A stretch of DNA of 62,179 bases from Pseudomonadota bacterium (GCA_021813365.1 JAKALB010000004.1:1-62179), one strand, 5' to 3'. Numbered from the stretch's first letter, positions 34,562 to 43,648 are shown. Numbers and translations: made by a program. Notes: generated from the sequence alone by a model not told the origin.

Positions 34562-35602
34562 TCACCAGTCACCCGCTTGCATCAACCCCAGGGCCATCAG
34601 GTGCTGCCAGCCCTGATAACGCACCGAAATTTGCGGATCCCACAGATCGGGATTGGCCAGAAGCCGATCGTAATAGTCATCATAGCGCTCGGCATGGGTG
34701 AAATGCTGGCGGCGCTGTTTCTCCTCGGCCGATTTTTCCAGCACCTGGGGCAGGAATTTCGTGTGCAACAGCACGCCGGTCGGCAGGGGGCCGGGGTGGA
34801 AGCCCCGGTTCAGCCGGCGTGGCAGGGCGATGTGGGTAGAGCTGAGATAGGCATAGCGCCAGTGCCACCGGATCAGCGGCGTCTTGTGCAGGTGCGGCGC
34901 ATGGGCGGGCCGGTCGGCAAAGAACACCCGCCGCCGCACGCCGCCCCGGATCGAGACATTGTGCCAGCGGGTCTGATGCTCGCGGCTGTATCCCGAAGCG
35001 TCGAACCAGGGCAGCACCGTCACCGGGTCGTCGCCGGGCCGATGCACAGCCTGCGCCAGCGGCCCCTTCGGATAGAGGTCCAGCATGAGCGCGGCGAAGG
35101 CGGGCGCGCGCCGCGCGTCCAGCCAGGCGGTCAACGCGGCCAGGTCGCGGGCCTGCCAGTCGGGGTAGATCAGGATTTCGTCGGCATCCAGCGTCAGGCA
35201 CCAGTGGCCCGAACCATGCCGGGCCAGCAGCGCGTTGATCCAGTCCATGCCAAAGCGGCTGCCGCGATAGCTGGCCGAGGTGCGCCACAGCGAAACATCG
35301 GGCTGGGCCGCCAGCATCGCCGGGCTGCCGTCGTCGCTGTCATTGTCGACGATCAGGAAATGGCGCACACCCAGGCGGCGGTGGTGATCCAGAAAGAACG
35401 GCAGGCGGAGGCCTTCGTTGCGGACCGTCACGAAACACAGGATATCCTGCGCGCGGATCGCGGCCGTCCGGTCGGCCACGGCATGCAGCGCCGCCCGTGC
35501 CCGGAGGGCGCGCCACAACAGACCGCGCCGCTTCCATCTTTGTCGATAGGCGTCCAGACCGGCCTGCAAACGGGTGCGCGCCGTGTCGATCAGACGCGCC
35601 AC
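34562..35602 (-). CDS. GT2-type glycosyltransferase (copy 2 of a tandem pair)
   Basis: A 346-residue paralogue of the 33382-34392 product. Shared blocks include ILCFVTVRNEGLRLPFFLDH, RHFLIVDNDSDDGSPAML, AAQPDVSLWRTSASYRGSR and HWCLTLDADEILIYP with the DADE metal site, plus LDLYPKGPLAQ and STHIALPRRLNRGF in the C-half. The start is GTG 35602, 3 bp after the galU stop, so it is co-transcribed with galU, whose UDP-glucose may be a direct or indirect donor. Divergence between the copies suggests different linkages rather than a recent duplication. Confidence 0.8.
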   Translation of the reverse strand: MARLIDTARTRLQAGLDAYRQRWKRRGLLWRALRARAALHAVADRTAAIRAQDILCFVTVRNEGLRLPFFLDHHRRLGVRHFLIVDNDSDDGSPAMLAAQPDVSLWRTSASYRGSRFGMDWINALLARHGSGHWCLTLDADEILIYPDWQARDLAALTAWLDARRAPAFAALMLDLYPKGPLAQAVHRPGDDPVTVLPWFDASGYSREHQTRWHNVSIRGGVRRRVFFADRPAHAPHLHKTPLIRWHWRYAYLSSTHIALPRRLNRGFHPGPLPTGVLLHTKFLPQVLEKSAEEKQRRQHFTHAERYDDYYDRLLANPDLWDPQISVRYQGWQHLMALGLMQAGDW

Positions 35603-35605
35603 GGG

Positions 35606-36502
35606 CTATTGCGCCGCCTTCTGCATGGCCATCAGTTCGGTCAGATAGGCGGCGAATTCGTCATGCAGGTCGGGCCGGGCCAGGCCGAAGGCCACGGTGG
35701 CCTGCAGGAAGCCCGCCTTGCTGCCGCAGTCATAGCGATGGCCGCGGAAGCGGAAGCCGAACACGCGGCCGGGCTCTTTCGCCTCTTCGGCGATGGCGTC
35801 GGTCAACTGGATTTCGCCACCCGTGCCCGACTTGAGCTTGTTCAGGTTCGACAGGACGCGCGGCGACAGGATGTAGCGGCCGATCACGGCCAGGTTCGAA
35901 GGCGCCTCGCCCGCCTTGGGCTTTTCGACCATGCCCTTGACCTGCACGATCGAGCCCAGATCCTCGGCCACATCCAGCACGCCGTAGGACGCGGTCTTTT
36001 CGGCCGGCACTTCCATCGCGGCGACCATGTTGCCGCCCGTCCTTTCGTAGGCTTCCACCATCTGCTGCAGGCAGGGCTTCTCGGCCGCGATGACGTCATC
36101 GGGCAGAAGCACGGCGAAGGGTTCGTTGCCGATCAGGCGCTTGGCGCACCAGACGGCATGACCAAGGCCCAGAGGACGGTTCTGCCGGACATAGGCGATG
36201 GCGCCGGAATCCATGTTGGTTTCGCGCAGGCTCTCCAGAAGCTGGTCCTTGCCGGCACGGCGCAGGGCGGTTTCCAGTTCGGGTGACTGGTCGAAGTAAT
36301 CCTCAAGCGCGGATTTGCCGCGCGAGGTGACGAAGATGAATTCCTTGATGCCGGCGGCGCGGGCCTCGTCGATCGCATACTGGATCAACGGGCGGTCGAC
36401 GAGAGTCATGATCTCTTTCGGGATCGACTTGGTTGCAGGCAGGAACCGCGTCCCCAGGCCGGCAACCGGAAAGACGGCCTTGGTCACTTTTCTGATCTTC
36501 AT
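35606..36502 (-). CDS. galU: UTP-glucose-1-phosphate uridylyltransferase GalU
   Basis: GalU makes UDP-glucose for surface polysaccharides and glycolipids. The 298-residue enzyme has KAVFPVAGLGTRFLPATKS at residues 7-25 (nucleotide loop), PKEIMTLVDRPLIQYAIDEA, the GLGHAVWCAKRLIGNEPFAV block, LLPDDVIAA and the late GFRFRGHRYDCGSKAGFLQA. ATG 36502 with GAAGG upstream is preferred to a TTG start 13 codons earlier. A 242-bp leader with a 14-bp tandem repeat separates it from kdsB. Confidence 0.95.
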   Translation of the reverse strand: MKIRKVTKAVFPVAGLGTRFLPATKSIPKEIMTLVDRPLIQYAIDEARAAGIKEFIFVTSRGKSALEDYFDQSPELETALRRAGKDQLLESLRETNMDSGAIAYVRQNRPLGLGHAVWCAKRLIGNEPFAVLLPDDVIAAEKPCLQQMVEAYERTGGNMVAAMEVPAEKTASYGVLDVAEDLGSIVQVKGMVEKPKAGEAPSNLAVIGRYILSPRVLSNLNKLKSGTGGEIQLTDAIAEEAKEPGRVFGFRFRGHRYDCGSKAGFLQATVAFGLARPDLHDEFAAYLTELMAMQKAAQ

Positions 36503-36566
36503 GCCTTCATCCAACGCAAACACGCCCCCTTTCGAAAACAAGGATACACCTTCACCGGTAGGATGT

Positions 36567-36598
36567 CCTGGCCGTTACACCCTGGCCGTTACACCCTG
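36567..36598. repeat. 14-bp tandem repeat upstream of galU
   Basis: CCTGGCCGTTACAC occurs at 36567-36580 and again, with no mismatch, at 36581-36594; the first four bases (CCTG) follow once more. It lies about 65-95 bp before the galU ATG, in its probable leader or promoter. Copy-number change by slippage could shift promoter spacing. The remaining part of the 242-bp kdsB-galU gap shows nothing else recognisable. Confidence 0.7.
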
Positions 36599-36744
36599 AT
36601 TGTGACGAAACATGGTCCACCGGCACCAAGATTGCGCGGAACCCGCGCCGCTGCCAAGGGGAATTCGGACGACCCTGCGTCAGCCGGCCGCGACAGCCCG
36701 TCGCAACAGGCCGACGGCATGGCCTGCCACACCAGCCTGCCGGA

Positions 36745-37533
36745 TCAGCCGGCTGCCGCCAGCATGGCCTCGATCACCGGCACGTCGGAGGGGTTGTTCA
36801 GCTCCCAGAACGGCCGGCCGCGGGCCTCGACCCGGATGCAGGCGATGGCCTGGCCCTGCTCGAGGAATCGCAGCTGTTCCAGGCCTTCCAGGGTTTCCAG
36901 CGGGCCCACCGGCCAGGTGGGATAGGCGGTCAGGGCGGCGGGGCGATAGGCATAGACGCCGACGTGGTGGAACACGGGCGTGGGCGCGTCGTCGGCATAG
37001 GCCTGTGCCGTGAAAGGCAGGACTTCCTTCGAGAAATAGAGTGCCCGCTGGTTCTTGCCGAAGACCGCCGTGGTGCCACCCACGCGACCGGCGTGGCGAT
37101 CGGCCAGCAGACCCCTCAGCGTCTGGCCATCGCAGCGCAGGACCGGCGTGGCCATGTCGGCGCCGGGGTCGGCGGCCAGGCCGCGCACCAGATCCTCGAC
37201 AAACCAGGCCGGGGTGAGCGGGGCGTCGCCCTGCAGGTTCACCACCACGTCATGCCGGGGCAGGTGCTGCGCCACCTCGGCGCAGCGTTCGGTGCCGTTC
37301 CGGCAGGCAGAGGAGGTCATCACGACCTCGGCGCCAAAGCCTTCGGCATGGGATCTGATGCGGTCGTCATCGGTCGCCACCACCACGCGGTCCACGCCGC
37401 GCACCGCCATCGCCGCCTCCCAGCTGCGGCGAATCAGGGTCTTGTCGCCATCCGGGCCGCGCAGGTTGACCAGCGGCTTGCCGGGATAGCGGGTGCTGGC
37501 ATAGCGGGCGGGAATGACGATCAGGACGCTCAT
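36745..37533 (-). CDS. kdsB: 3-deoxy-manno-octulosonate cytidylyltransferase KdsB
   Basis: KdsB activates Kdo as CMP-Kdo for LPS and capsule linkers. The 262-residue enzyme shows LIVIPARYASTRYPGKPLV at the N-terminus, VVVATDDDRIRSHAEGFG, SSACRNGTERCAEVAQ, VVNLQGDAPLTPAWFVEDLV and FHHVGVYAYRPAALTAY, then LEQLRFLEQGQAIACI. The usual QGDEP is QGDAP here, a change seen in related cytidylyltransferases. ATG 37533 overlaps the stop of the small ORF upstream by 4 bp. Confidence 0.93.
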   Translation of the reverse strand: MSVLIVIPARYASTRYPGKPLVNLRGPDGDKTLIRRSWEAAMAVRGVDRVVVATDDDRIRSHAEGFGAEVVMTSSACRNGTERCAEVAQHLPRHDVVVNLQGDAPLTPAWFVEDLVRGLAADPGADMATPVLRCDGQTLRGLLADRHAGRVGGTTAVFGKNQRALYFSKEVLPFTAQAYADDAPTPVFHHVGVYAYRPAALTAYPTWPVGPLETLEGLEQLRFLEQGQAIACIRVEARGRPFWELNNPSDVPVIEAMLAAAG

Positions 37534-37754
37534 GGCAGAAGGGCCTTCGGCTGGAAAGGGGCTGCATCGGCCGAAAGAGCGGCCTGCCGGGGCGGTGCAA
37601 GGCGGAGGAGATCCGCGGCATCGGCGGCGTGGAGGCTGACGGCCCGATAGCCGGCAGCGCCGCCGGGGCGGCGGCCGGCCCCAGGTGTCAAGGCGATGCC
37701 GATCGGGCCGGACCGGGCCCACGGCAGGTTCGGCCTCTGGGCAGGGTCGCTCAC
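37530..37754 (-). CDS. Small ORF of 74 residues between cysQ and kdsB
   Basis: A GTG-started reading frame that exactly fills the space between cysQ and kdsB. The GTG shares GTGA with the cysQ stop, and its TGA shares ATGA with the kdsB start. GAAGG lies about 6 nt before the GTG. The product is rich in Ala, Pro and Arg (starting VSDPAQRPNLPWARSGPIGI, ending PFQPKALLP) with no membrane helix or known domain. About 78% of codons end in G or C, as in neighbours. It could encode a real small protein or merely couple kdsB translation to cysQ. I do not recognise a family. Confidence 0.55.
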   Translation of the reverse strand: MSDPAQRPNLPWARSGPIGIALTPGAGRRPGGAAGYRAVSLHAADAADLLRLAPPRQAALSADAAPFQPKALLP

Positions 37755-38545
37755 GCCTTCAGGTCCACGCCGGGGGCATAGGCGATGAAGAACGGGTTGT
37801 CCCAGCCCGGCTTGCCATAGGCCAGCGGCTGGCGGGTGTCGAAACGGACCACCTGCCCGCCGGCGCCGCGCAGCACGGCATCGCCGGCCGCGGTGTCCCA
37901 TTCCATCGTGCGACCAAGGCGCGGATAGAGGTCGGCCTCGCCCGTGGCCACCAGGCAGAACTTCAGGCTGGAGCCGGCGGACTTCAGATCCTTCACCGCG
38001 TAATGCGCGATGTAGTCGTCGGTCGCCTGATCGCGGTGCGATTTCGAGGCCACGACCAGCAGCGCGCCATTGTCGGGCCGTGCCACGCGGATCGGCGTCA
38101 GCGGGCCGGAGATGTCCTTGTCCAGCGCGCCGGTCTCTTCGACCGAGGTGCCGTCGGGCAGGGTATAGAACAGCCGGCCCTGCGCCGGGGCATAGACCAC
38201 GCCGCGCAGAGGCACCCCGTTTTCGACATAGGCGATGTTCACCGTGAAATCGCCGCGGCGCTGGACGAATTCCTTGGTGCCATCCAGCGGGTCGACGATC
38301 AGGAAGGTCCGGGCGGAAAGCGCATGGCTGGCGGCCTGTTCTTCGGTGATCAACACGACATCGGGGAAGGCTGCCCGCAGCCCGGCCGAAATCAGGGCAT
38401 CGGCGGCCTCGTCGGCCACCGTCACCGGGCTGGTGTCGCTTTTCGATTTCACCTCGAAATCGGGGCCGTTGTAGACGGCCATGATCGTATCCCCGGCCTC
38501 CAGCGCCAGACGACGCATCACCGGAACCAGCCTGTCGAAATCCAT
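37751..38545 (-). CDS. cysQ: 3'(2'),5'-bisphosphate nucleotidase CysQ
   Basis: CysQ removes the 3'-phosphate of PAP (or PAPS), the by-product of sulfate transfer. The 264-residue enzyme belongs to the inositol-monophosphatase fold with metal ligands in LITEEQ (Glu68-Glu69) and VDPLDGTKEF (Asp85, Asp88), plus the C-terminal MEWDTAAGDAVLRGAGG. ATG 38545 has AAGGAG at 5 nt; two GTG codons just upstream are alternatives. Its placement near a sulfotransferase-like gene and kdsB suggests a role in sulfated glycan production as well as in general sulfur metabolism. Confidence 0.9.
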   Translation of the reverse strand: MDFDRLVPVMRRLALEAGDTIMAVYNGPDFEVKSKSDTSPVTVADEAADALISAGLRAAFPDVVLITEEQAASHALSARTFLIVDPLDGTKEFVQRRGDFTVNIAYVENGVPLRGVVYAPAQGRLFYTLPDGTSVEETGALDKDISGPLTPIRVARPDNGALLVVASKSHRDQATDDYIAHYAVKDLKSAGSSLKFCLVATGEADLYPRLGRTMEWDTAAGDAVLRGAGGQVVRFDTRQPLAYGKPGWDNPFFIAYAPGVDLKA

Positions 38546-38591
38546 CACCACTCCTTCGCGCGGCCATCAGAGCGCGCGCGCACCGGCCTTG

Positions 38592-38620
38592 TTGAAACTT
38601 GGTGCCTGGCCTCTTATCAT
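38592..38620 (+). promoter_or_regulatory. Sigma-70-type promoter for the polysaccharide export permease
   Basis: TTGAAA (38592-38597), a 17-nt spacer and TATCAT (38615-38620) form a near-consensus housekeeping promoter. Transcription would start near 38627, giving a leader of about 73 nt before the permease ATG at 38700. It lies in the 154-bp gap divergent from cysQ. Confidence 0.55.
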
Positions 38621-38699
38621 GCGGGTCGAATTAAAGGGAACAGCAAGAAATCCCTGATCTGATCGGGTCTGCCGCAATGGCCCGCTGAAAGAGGCAAGC

Positions 38700-39521
38700 A
38701 TGTTTCGCGCTCCGAAGCGATCGACGCCGATCCATGGCCTGATGGCCCTGCTGGAGCTGATCTTTCACGCCGCAGTGCGCCATATCCGCAAATCGAACCA
38801 CAATGCGGTGGTCGGGCTGATCGTGAATATCGCGCAGTCGGTCATCCTAGTGCTGATCATGTATGCGCTGTTCACCGTGCTGAAGATGCGCGGGTCGGCG
38901 GTGCGCGGCGACTTCATGCTGTACACGATGACCGGCATCTTCATGTACATGACCCATACCAAGACATTGCAGGCGGTGGCGCGATCGGATGGGCCGACCA
39001 GTTCGATGATGAAGCACGCGCCGATGAACACGATCGTGTCCATCGCGGCCTCGGCCCTGGCGGCGCTGTATCTGCAGATCCTGTCGATGCTGGTGATCCT
39101 GTTCTTCTATCATGTGGTGTTCAACCCGATCACCATCGACCAGCCGATTGGTGCGCTGGCCATGGTGATGCTGGCCTGGGCATCGGGCGTGGGCATCGGC
39201 GTGCTGCTCAAGTCGGCCACGCCCTGGGCGCCGGATTTCTTTGCGGTTCTGACCACGGTCTATGTCCGGGCCAACATGATCGCCTCGGGCAAGATGTTCC
39301 TGGCCAATGCCCTGCCCACGTCGAAACTGGCCTGGTTCTGGTGGAATCCGCTGTTTCATGTGATCGACCAGACCCGCGGCTTCGTGTTCCTGAACTATTC
39401 GCCGCATTATTCCAACGTGATCTATCCCATGCAGGTGACGGCAGTGCTGATCCTTCTGGGCCTGATGCTGGAGAATTTCACGCGCCACCATGCCTCGATC
39501 AGCTGGGGCGCGGGGCGGTAG
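38700..39521 (+). CDS. ABC-2 type polysaccharide export permease (KpsM-like)
   Basis: A 273-residue membrane protein with about six helices, for example LIVNIAQSVILVLIMYALF (41-59), LYLQILSMLVILFFYHVVF (123-141) and VTAVLILLGLMLEN near the end. The topology and the segments GIFMYMTHTKTLQAVARS and WFWWNPLFHVIDQTRGFVF are typical of capsule or O-antigen exporters of the KpsM/Wzm type. Its ATPase partner is not adjacent. GAGG precedes ATG 38700. It stands alone, divergent from cysQ-kdsB, consistent with a Kdo-linked capsule system. Confidence 0.82.
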   Translation: MFRAPKRSTPIHGLMALLELIFHAAVRHIRKSNHNAVVGLIVNIAQSVILVLIMYALFTVLKMRGSAVRGDFMLYTMTGIFMYMTHTKTLQAVARSDGPTSSMMKHAPMNTIVSIAASALAALYLQILSMLVILFFYHVVFNPITIDQPIGALAMVMLAWASGVGIGVLLKSATPWAPDFFAVLTTVYVRANMIASGKMFLANALPTSKLAWFWWNPLFHVIDQTRGFVFLNYSPHYSNVIYPMQVTAVLILLGLMLENFTRHHASISWGAGR

Positions 39522-39545
39522 GCTGATCGTGATCGCGGGCGCGGG

Positions 39546-40178
39546 TCAGGCCGATGTCACCACCCTGAGCGTGAGATTGATCCGCCCGCCATCGCTCAGC
39601 AGGGTGGACGAGCCGCCGCGGATGCGGTCAACCCCGTGCCAGGCCAGGCGGGCGGGGCCGTGCATCACCACCACATCGCCCGAATGCAGCCAGCGGCTTT
39701 CCGTGCCCTCGCTTCGTTCGGTACCACCCATGCGGAACAGCGCCTCGGCCCCCAGGCTGATCGAGACGACGGGGAAGCTGAAATCGCCCTCATCGCGATC
39801 CTGATGCAGCCCCATCCGGGCGCCCGCCGCATAGTGGTTGATCAGGCAGCAGTCGGGCGCGCGCTCGAGGCCGGTCACGTCGCGCCACAGCGCCAGGATG
39901 CGGGGCGGGATCGGCGGCCAGGGCGTGCCGCTGGGGTGCAGCGCCGCATAGCGATAGCCCCGCCGGTCGGAGATCCAGCCGAGCCGCCCGGCCGAGGTCA
40001 TCCGCACCGACATCGGCTTGCCGCCCGGCGTGACCGGCCGCTGAAACGGCGCCGCGACAAGGACGGGGCGCAGGTCGGCCAGGATCGCCGCCTGTTCGTC
40101 TGCATCCAGCCAGCCGCGCAGCAGCCGGAAGCCGCGGACGACTTCGCCCTCCGTCTGATTTCGCCCCGAGAATTTCAT
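39546..40178 (-). CDS. alkB: AlkB-type DNA dealkylation dioxygenase
   Basis: AlkB repairs 1-methyladenine and 3-methylcytosine by iron/2-oxoglutarate-dependent hydroxylation. The 210-residue protein has the iron ligands His125 and Asp127 in ARMGLHQDRDEGDF and His181 in LAWHGVDRI, and the 2-oxoglutarate/substrate arginines in GRINLTLRVV (Arg199, Arg205). NHYAAGARMG precedes the HxD, as in E. coli AlkB. ATG 40178 is preferred: the longer frame to 40541 would run into dnaK. It is transcribed away from dnaK. Confidence 0.9.
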   Translation of the reverse strand: MKFSGRNQTEGEVVRGFRLLRGWLDADEQAAILADLRPVLVAAPFQRPVTPGGKPMSVRMTSAGRLGWISDRRGYRYAALHPSGTPWPPIPPRILALWRDVTGLERAPDCCLINHYAAGARMGLHQDRDEGDFSFPVVSISLGAEALFRMGGTERSEGTESRWLHSGDVVVMHGPARLAWHGVDRIRGGSSTLLSDGGRINLTLRVVTSA

Positions 40179-40211
40179 CAATTTACCCCGGATTTCCGCT
40201 TCATCCGCCCA

Positions 40212-40240
40212 TTGCAGGGCACTTGGCCCCCCCTTATATA
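40212..40240 (+). promoter_or_regulatory. Probable heat-shock promoter of dnaKJ
   Basis: TTGCAG (40212-40217), a 17-nt spacer and TATATA (40235-40240) within CCCTTATATA fit the alphaproteobacterial RpoH-type pattern (TTG followed by C-rich then TAT-T sequence). Transcription would begin about 100 nt before the dnaK ATG. No CIRCE element is seen. Confidence 0.5.
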
Positions 40241-40347
40241 CCCGTCGAAGCCGGAGAGGCGGCCGCCTTGACGGACCTTCGTGGGATCGGGGTCGGATGC
40301 CTGTCAGGGGCTGCCCCACAACATCGCCTAAGTAGAGGGAACACATC

Positions 40348-42261
40348 ATGGCAAAAGTCATCGGGATCGACCTTGGGACGACGAACTCTTGCGTGGCCAT
40401 CATGGATGGCTCGCAGCCCCGGGTGATCGAGAATTCGGAAGGTGCGCGCACGACGCCTTCGATCGTCGCCTTCACGGAAAACGAACGTCTGGTCGGCCAG
40501 GCCGCCAAGCGCCAGGCCGTGACCAACGCATCCAACACCATTCACGCGGTCAAGCGCCTGATCGGCCGCCGCTTTGACGACCCGCTGGTTGTCAAGGACA
40601 TGAAGCATGTCGCCTACAAGGTGGTGAACGGCGGCAACGGCGATGCCTGGGTCGAGGTGCGCGGCGAGAAGTATTCGCCCAGCCAGATCTCGGCCTTCAT
40701 CCTGCAGAAGATGAAGGAGACCGCCGAAGCCTATCTGGGCGAGCCCGTCACCCAGGCGGTCATCACGGTTCCGGCCTATTTCAATGATGCCCAGCGCCAG
40801 GCCACCAAGGACGCCGGCAAGATCGCCGGTCTGGAAGTGCTGCGGATCATCAACGAGCCGACGGCGGCCGCGCTGGCCTATGGCCTGGACAAGAAGGAAG
40901 CCAAGACGATCGCGGTCTATGACCTGGGCGGCGGCACCTTCGACATCACGATTCTGGAAATCGACGACGGTCTGTTCGAGGTGAAGTCCACGAACGGCGA
41001 CACCTTCCTGGGTGGCGAAGATTTCGACATGCGGATCGTCCAGTACCTGGCCGACGAGTTCAAGAAAGAGCACGGCGTCGACCTGACGCTGGACAAGATG
41101 GCGCTGCAGCGTCTGAAGGAAGCGGCCGAAAAGGCCAAGATCGAGCTGTCGTCCAGCCAGCAGACCGAAATCAACCAGCCGTTCATCAGCATGGACAAGA
41201 CCACGGGCCAGCCGCTGCACCTGGTGGTGAAGCTGACCCGTGCCAAGCTGGAAAGCCTGGTCGAAGACCTGATCAAGAAGTCGCTGAAGCCCTGCGCCGC
41301 CGCGCTGAAGGATGCCGGCGTCACGGTCAGCGACATTGACGAAGTGGTCCTGGTCGGCGGCATGACCCGCATGCCCCGCGTGATCGAGGAAGTGACCAAG
41401 TTCTTCGGCAAGGAACCGCACAAGGGCGTGAACCCCGACGAAGTGGTGGCCGCTGGTGCCGCCATTCAGGCCGGCGTGTTGCAGGGCGACGTGAAGGACG
41501 TGGTTCTGCTGGACGTGACGCCGCTGTCGCTGGGCATCGAGACGCTGGGCGGTGTCTTCACCCGGCTGATCGACCGCAATACGACGATCCCGACCAAGAA
41601 GAGCCAGATCTTCTCGACCGCCGAGGACAACCAGAACGCCGTGACGATCCGGGTGTTCCAGGGTGAGCGCGAGATGGCCGCCGACAACAAGCTGCTGGGC
41701 CAGTTCAACCTGGAAAACATCCCGCCCGCCCCGCGTGGCGTGCCGCAGATCGAAGTCACCTTTGACATCGACGCCAACGGCATCGTCAGCGTGAAGGCCA
41801 AGGACAAGGGCACCAACAAGGAACAGCAGATCACCATCCAGGCCTCGGGTGGCCTGTCCGACGAGGAAATCGAAAAGATGGTGAAGGACGCCGAGGCCAA
41901 TGCCGAGGCGGACAAGGCGCGCCGGGAGCTGGTGGAAACCAAGAACCAGGCCGAAAGCCTGCTGCACTCGACCAAAAAGTCGCTGGCCGAGCATTCCGAC
42001 AAGGTCGACCCCGCGACCGTCGAAGCGATCGAACTGGCGATGGGTGCGCTGGACGACGCGCTGAAGACCGACGATGCCGGCAAGATCAAGGGCGGCATCC
42101 AGAACCTGACCGATGCGGCGATGAAGCTGGGCGAGGCGATCTACAAGGCGCAGGCCGAAGCAGCGCCGGGTGGGGCCGCGGACAATGACGGGCCGCGCGA
42201 TGTCGACGACGACATCGTGGACGCCGACTTCGAAGACCTCGGCAACAACAAGCGCAAGTGA
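40348..42261 (+). CDS. dnaK: Molecular chaperone DnaK (Hsp70)
   Basis: The 637-residue Hsp70 begins [19 protein letters not shown] and contains [33 protein letters not shown] and [19 protein letters not shown], the nucleotide domain and linker landmarks. The substrate domain has [20 protein letters not shown], followed by the helical lid, and the acidic end [11 protein letters not shown]. The ATP-dependent cycle uses DnaJ, encoded 70 bp downstream, and GrpE, encoded elsewhere. A heat-shock-like promoter is upstream. Confidence 0.99.
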   Translation: MAKVIGIDLGTTNSCVAIMDGSQPRVIENSEGARTTPSIVAFTENERLVGQAAKRQAVTNASNTIHAVKRLIGRRFDDPLVVKDMKHVAYKVVNGGNGDAWVEVRGEKYSPSQISAFILQKMKETAEAYLGEPVTQAVITVPAYFNDAQRQATKDAGKIAGLEVLRIINEPTAAALAYGLDKKEAKTIAVYDLGGGTFDITILEIDDGLFEVKSTNGDTFLGGEDFDMRIVQYLADEFKKEHGVDLTLDKMALQRLKEAAEKAKIELSSSQQTEINQPFISMDKTTGQPLHLVVKLTRAKLESLVEDLIKKSLKPCAAALKDAGVTVSDIDEVVLVGGMTRMPRVIEEVTKFFGKEPHKGVNPDEVVAAGAAIQAGVLQGDVKDVVLLDVTPLSLGIETLGGVFTRLIDRNTTIPTKKSQIFSTAEDNQNAVTIRVFQGEREMAADNKLLGQFNLENIPPAPRGVPQIEVTFDIDANGIVSVKAKDKGTNKEQQITIQASGGLSDEEIEKMVKDAEANAEADKARRELVETKNQAESLLHSTKKSLAEHSDKVDPATVEAIELAMGALDDALKTDDAGKIKGGIQNLTDAAMKLGEAIYKAQAEAAPGGAADNDGPRDVDDDIVDADFEDLGNNKRK

Positions 42262-42278
42262 TACTTGTGGCACGAAAG

Positions 42279-42306
42279 GCGGGCGATCCTGGCAGGGGTC
42301 GCCCGC
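42279..42306 (+). terminator. Hairpin in the dnaK-dnaJ gap
   Basis: GCGGGCGA (42279-42286) and TCGCCCGC (42299-42306) form a perfect 8-bp stem with a 12-nt loop that may pair partly inside. No U-tract follows (CAGCCTTCCC). It probably attenuates or processes the transcript so that more DnaK than DnaJ is made. Confidence 0.55.
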
Positions 42307-42331
42307 AGCCTTCCCGTAGCGAGGTCCTGAC

Positions 42332-43495
42332 GTGGCAAAGCGCGACTATTATGAAGTGCTCGGAGCCTCAAGGGGGGCGACGGCAGAAGAATTGAAGAAA
42401 GCCTATCGGGCCAAGGCCAAGGAGCTGCACCCCGACCGCAACGCCGACAATCCCAATGCCGAGGCCCAGTTCAAGGAAGTGAACGAGGCCTATGAGGTTC
42501 TGAAGGACGAACAGAAGAAGGCAGCCTATGACCGGTTCGGCCATGCGGCCTTTGAAGGCGGCATGGGCGGTGGCGGTGGCGGCGGGCGCGGGCCGTTCGG
42601 CGGCGGCGCCGGTCAGGGTGATTTCGCATCCGCCTTCTCGGATGTGTTCGAGGATCTTTTCGGCGATTTCATGGGCGGGCGCGGCCAGGGCGGCGGACGC
42701 AACCGGGCCGCGCGCGGATCCGATCTGCGGTATAACCTGCGGGTGACGCTGGAAGAGGCGTTCCGGGGCAGCCAGAAGACCATCCAGGTGCCGTCGAGCG
42801 TGACTTGCGACGCCTGCCGCGGCACCGGGGCCGAAGGCGGGGCCGAGCCCGTGACCTGCCCGACCTGTTCGGGCATGGGCAAGGTGCGGGCGCAGCAGGG
42901 CTTTTTCACCGTGGAACGCACCTGCCCCACCTGCAACGGCATGGGCCAGATCGTGAAGAACCCGTGCCGGAGCTGCGGCGGCTCGGGCCGGGTGGAACGC
43001 GAGCGCGCGCTGTCGGTCAACATTCCGGCCGGGGTGGAAACCGGCACGCGGATCCGTCTGGCGGGCGAAGGCGAGGCCGGGCTGCGCGGCGGGCCATCGG
43101 GCGATCTCTATATCTTCATCGAGGTGCGCGAGCATCCGATCTTTCAGCGCGACGGGGTGAACCTGTATTGCCGCGTGCCGATCAGCTTTGCCACGGCCGC
43201 GCTGGGCGGCGAGGTTGAAGTGCCCACGATCGACGGCGGGAAAAGCCGGGTCAAGGTGCCGCCAGGCACGCAGACCGGCAAGCAGTTGCGCCTGCGGGCC
43301 AAGGGTATGCCGGCGCTGCGCGGCGGTGGCGTGGGCGACATGCTGATCGAGCTGGCGGTGGAAACACCGGTGAACCTGACGCAGAGGCAGAAGGATCTGT
43401 TGCGCGAGTTCGAGCAGCTGAGCGAGCAGAACAACCCGGAAGGCAGTTCGTTCTTTACCAAGGTGAAGGGCTTTTGGGATGGGATGAAGCCCTGA
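42332..43495 (+). CDS. dnaJ: Chaperone DnaJ (Hsp40)
   Basis: The 387-residue co-chaperone of DnaK. The J domain has [20 protein letters not shown] with the HPD tripeptide, followed by a Gly-rich region ([17 protein letters not shown]). Four zinc motifs are [24 protein letters not shown] and CRSCGGSG. The C-terminal substrate domains include [23 protein letters not shown] 42332 is the start. A 13-bp repeat begins at its stop codon and runs downstream. Confidence 0.98.
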   Translation: MAKRDYYEVLGASRGATAEELKKAYRAKAKELHPDRNADNPNAEAQFKEVNEAYEVLKDEQKKAAYDRFGHAAFEGGMGGGGGGGRGPFGGGAGQGDFASAFSDVFEDLFGDFMGGRGQGGGRNRAARGSDLRYNLRVTLEEAFRGSQKTIQVPSSVTCDACRGTGAEGGAEPVTCPTCSGMGKVRAQQGFFTVERTCPTCNGMGQIVKNPCRSCGGSGRVERERALSVNIPAGVETGTRIRLAGEGEAGLRGGPSGDLYIFIEVREHPIFQRDGVNLYCRVPISFATAALGGEVEVPTIDGGKSRVKVPPGTQTGKQLRLRAKGMPALRGGGVGDMLIELAVETPVNLTQRQKDLLREFEQLSEQNNPEGSSFFTKVKGFWDGMKP

Positions 43496-43562
43496 CCGGA
43501 CGGCTCTGCCGCACCGCCTGACCGGAAGGCCTGACTGGATGGCCTGACCGGAAGGCCTGACT
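43491..43562. repeat. 13-bp degenerate tandem repeat after dnaJ
   Basis: GCCTGACCGGAAG occurs at 43516-43528 and 43542-43554, with the variant GCCTGACTGGATG between them (43529-43541) and a partial unit GCCTGACT at 43555. A related CCTGACCGGACGG at 43491-43503 includes the dnaJ stop codon. Units abut exactly. The array fills the first half of the dnaJ-radC gap; the rest, up to radC at 43649, shows nothing recognisable. Confidence 0.7.
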
Positions 43563-43648
43563 CGGCGAGATGGCCCGCTTTGCCCCCTCGCCGAGCGCCC
43601 GGTCTGGAATTAACCATTCCTTCACCAAGCCTGTGGCAGGCTGGGGTC

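Noticed and set aside
37755-38567. Upstream part of the 345-codon frame antiphase to cysQ
   Set aside because: Only its last 74 codons lie outside cysQ. The rest is an out-of-frame read of a clear CysQ gene; the tail is reported separately with its own GTG.
40234-42273. 679-codon minus-strand ORF opposite dnaK
   Set aside because: Well-known type of spurious antisense frame on dnaK; composition and lack of a start signal argue against it.
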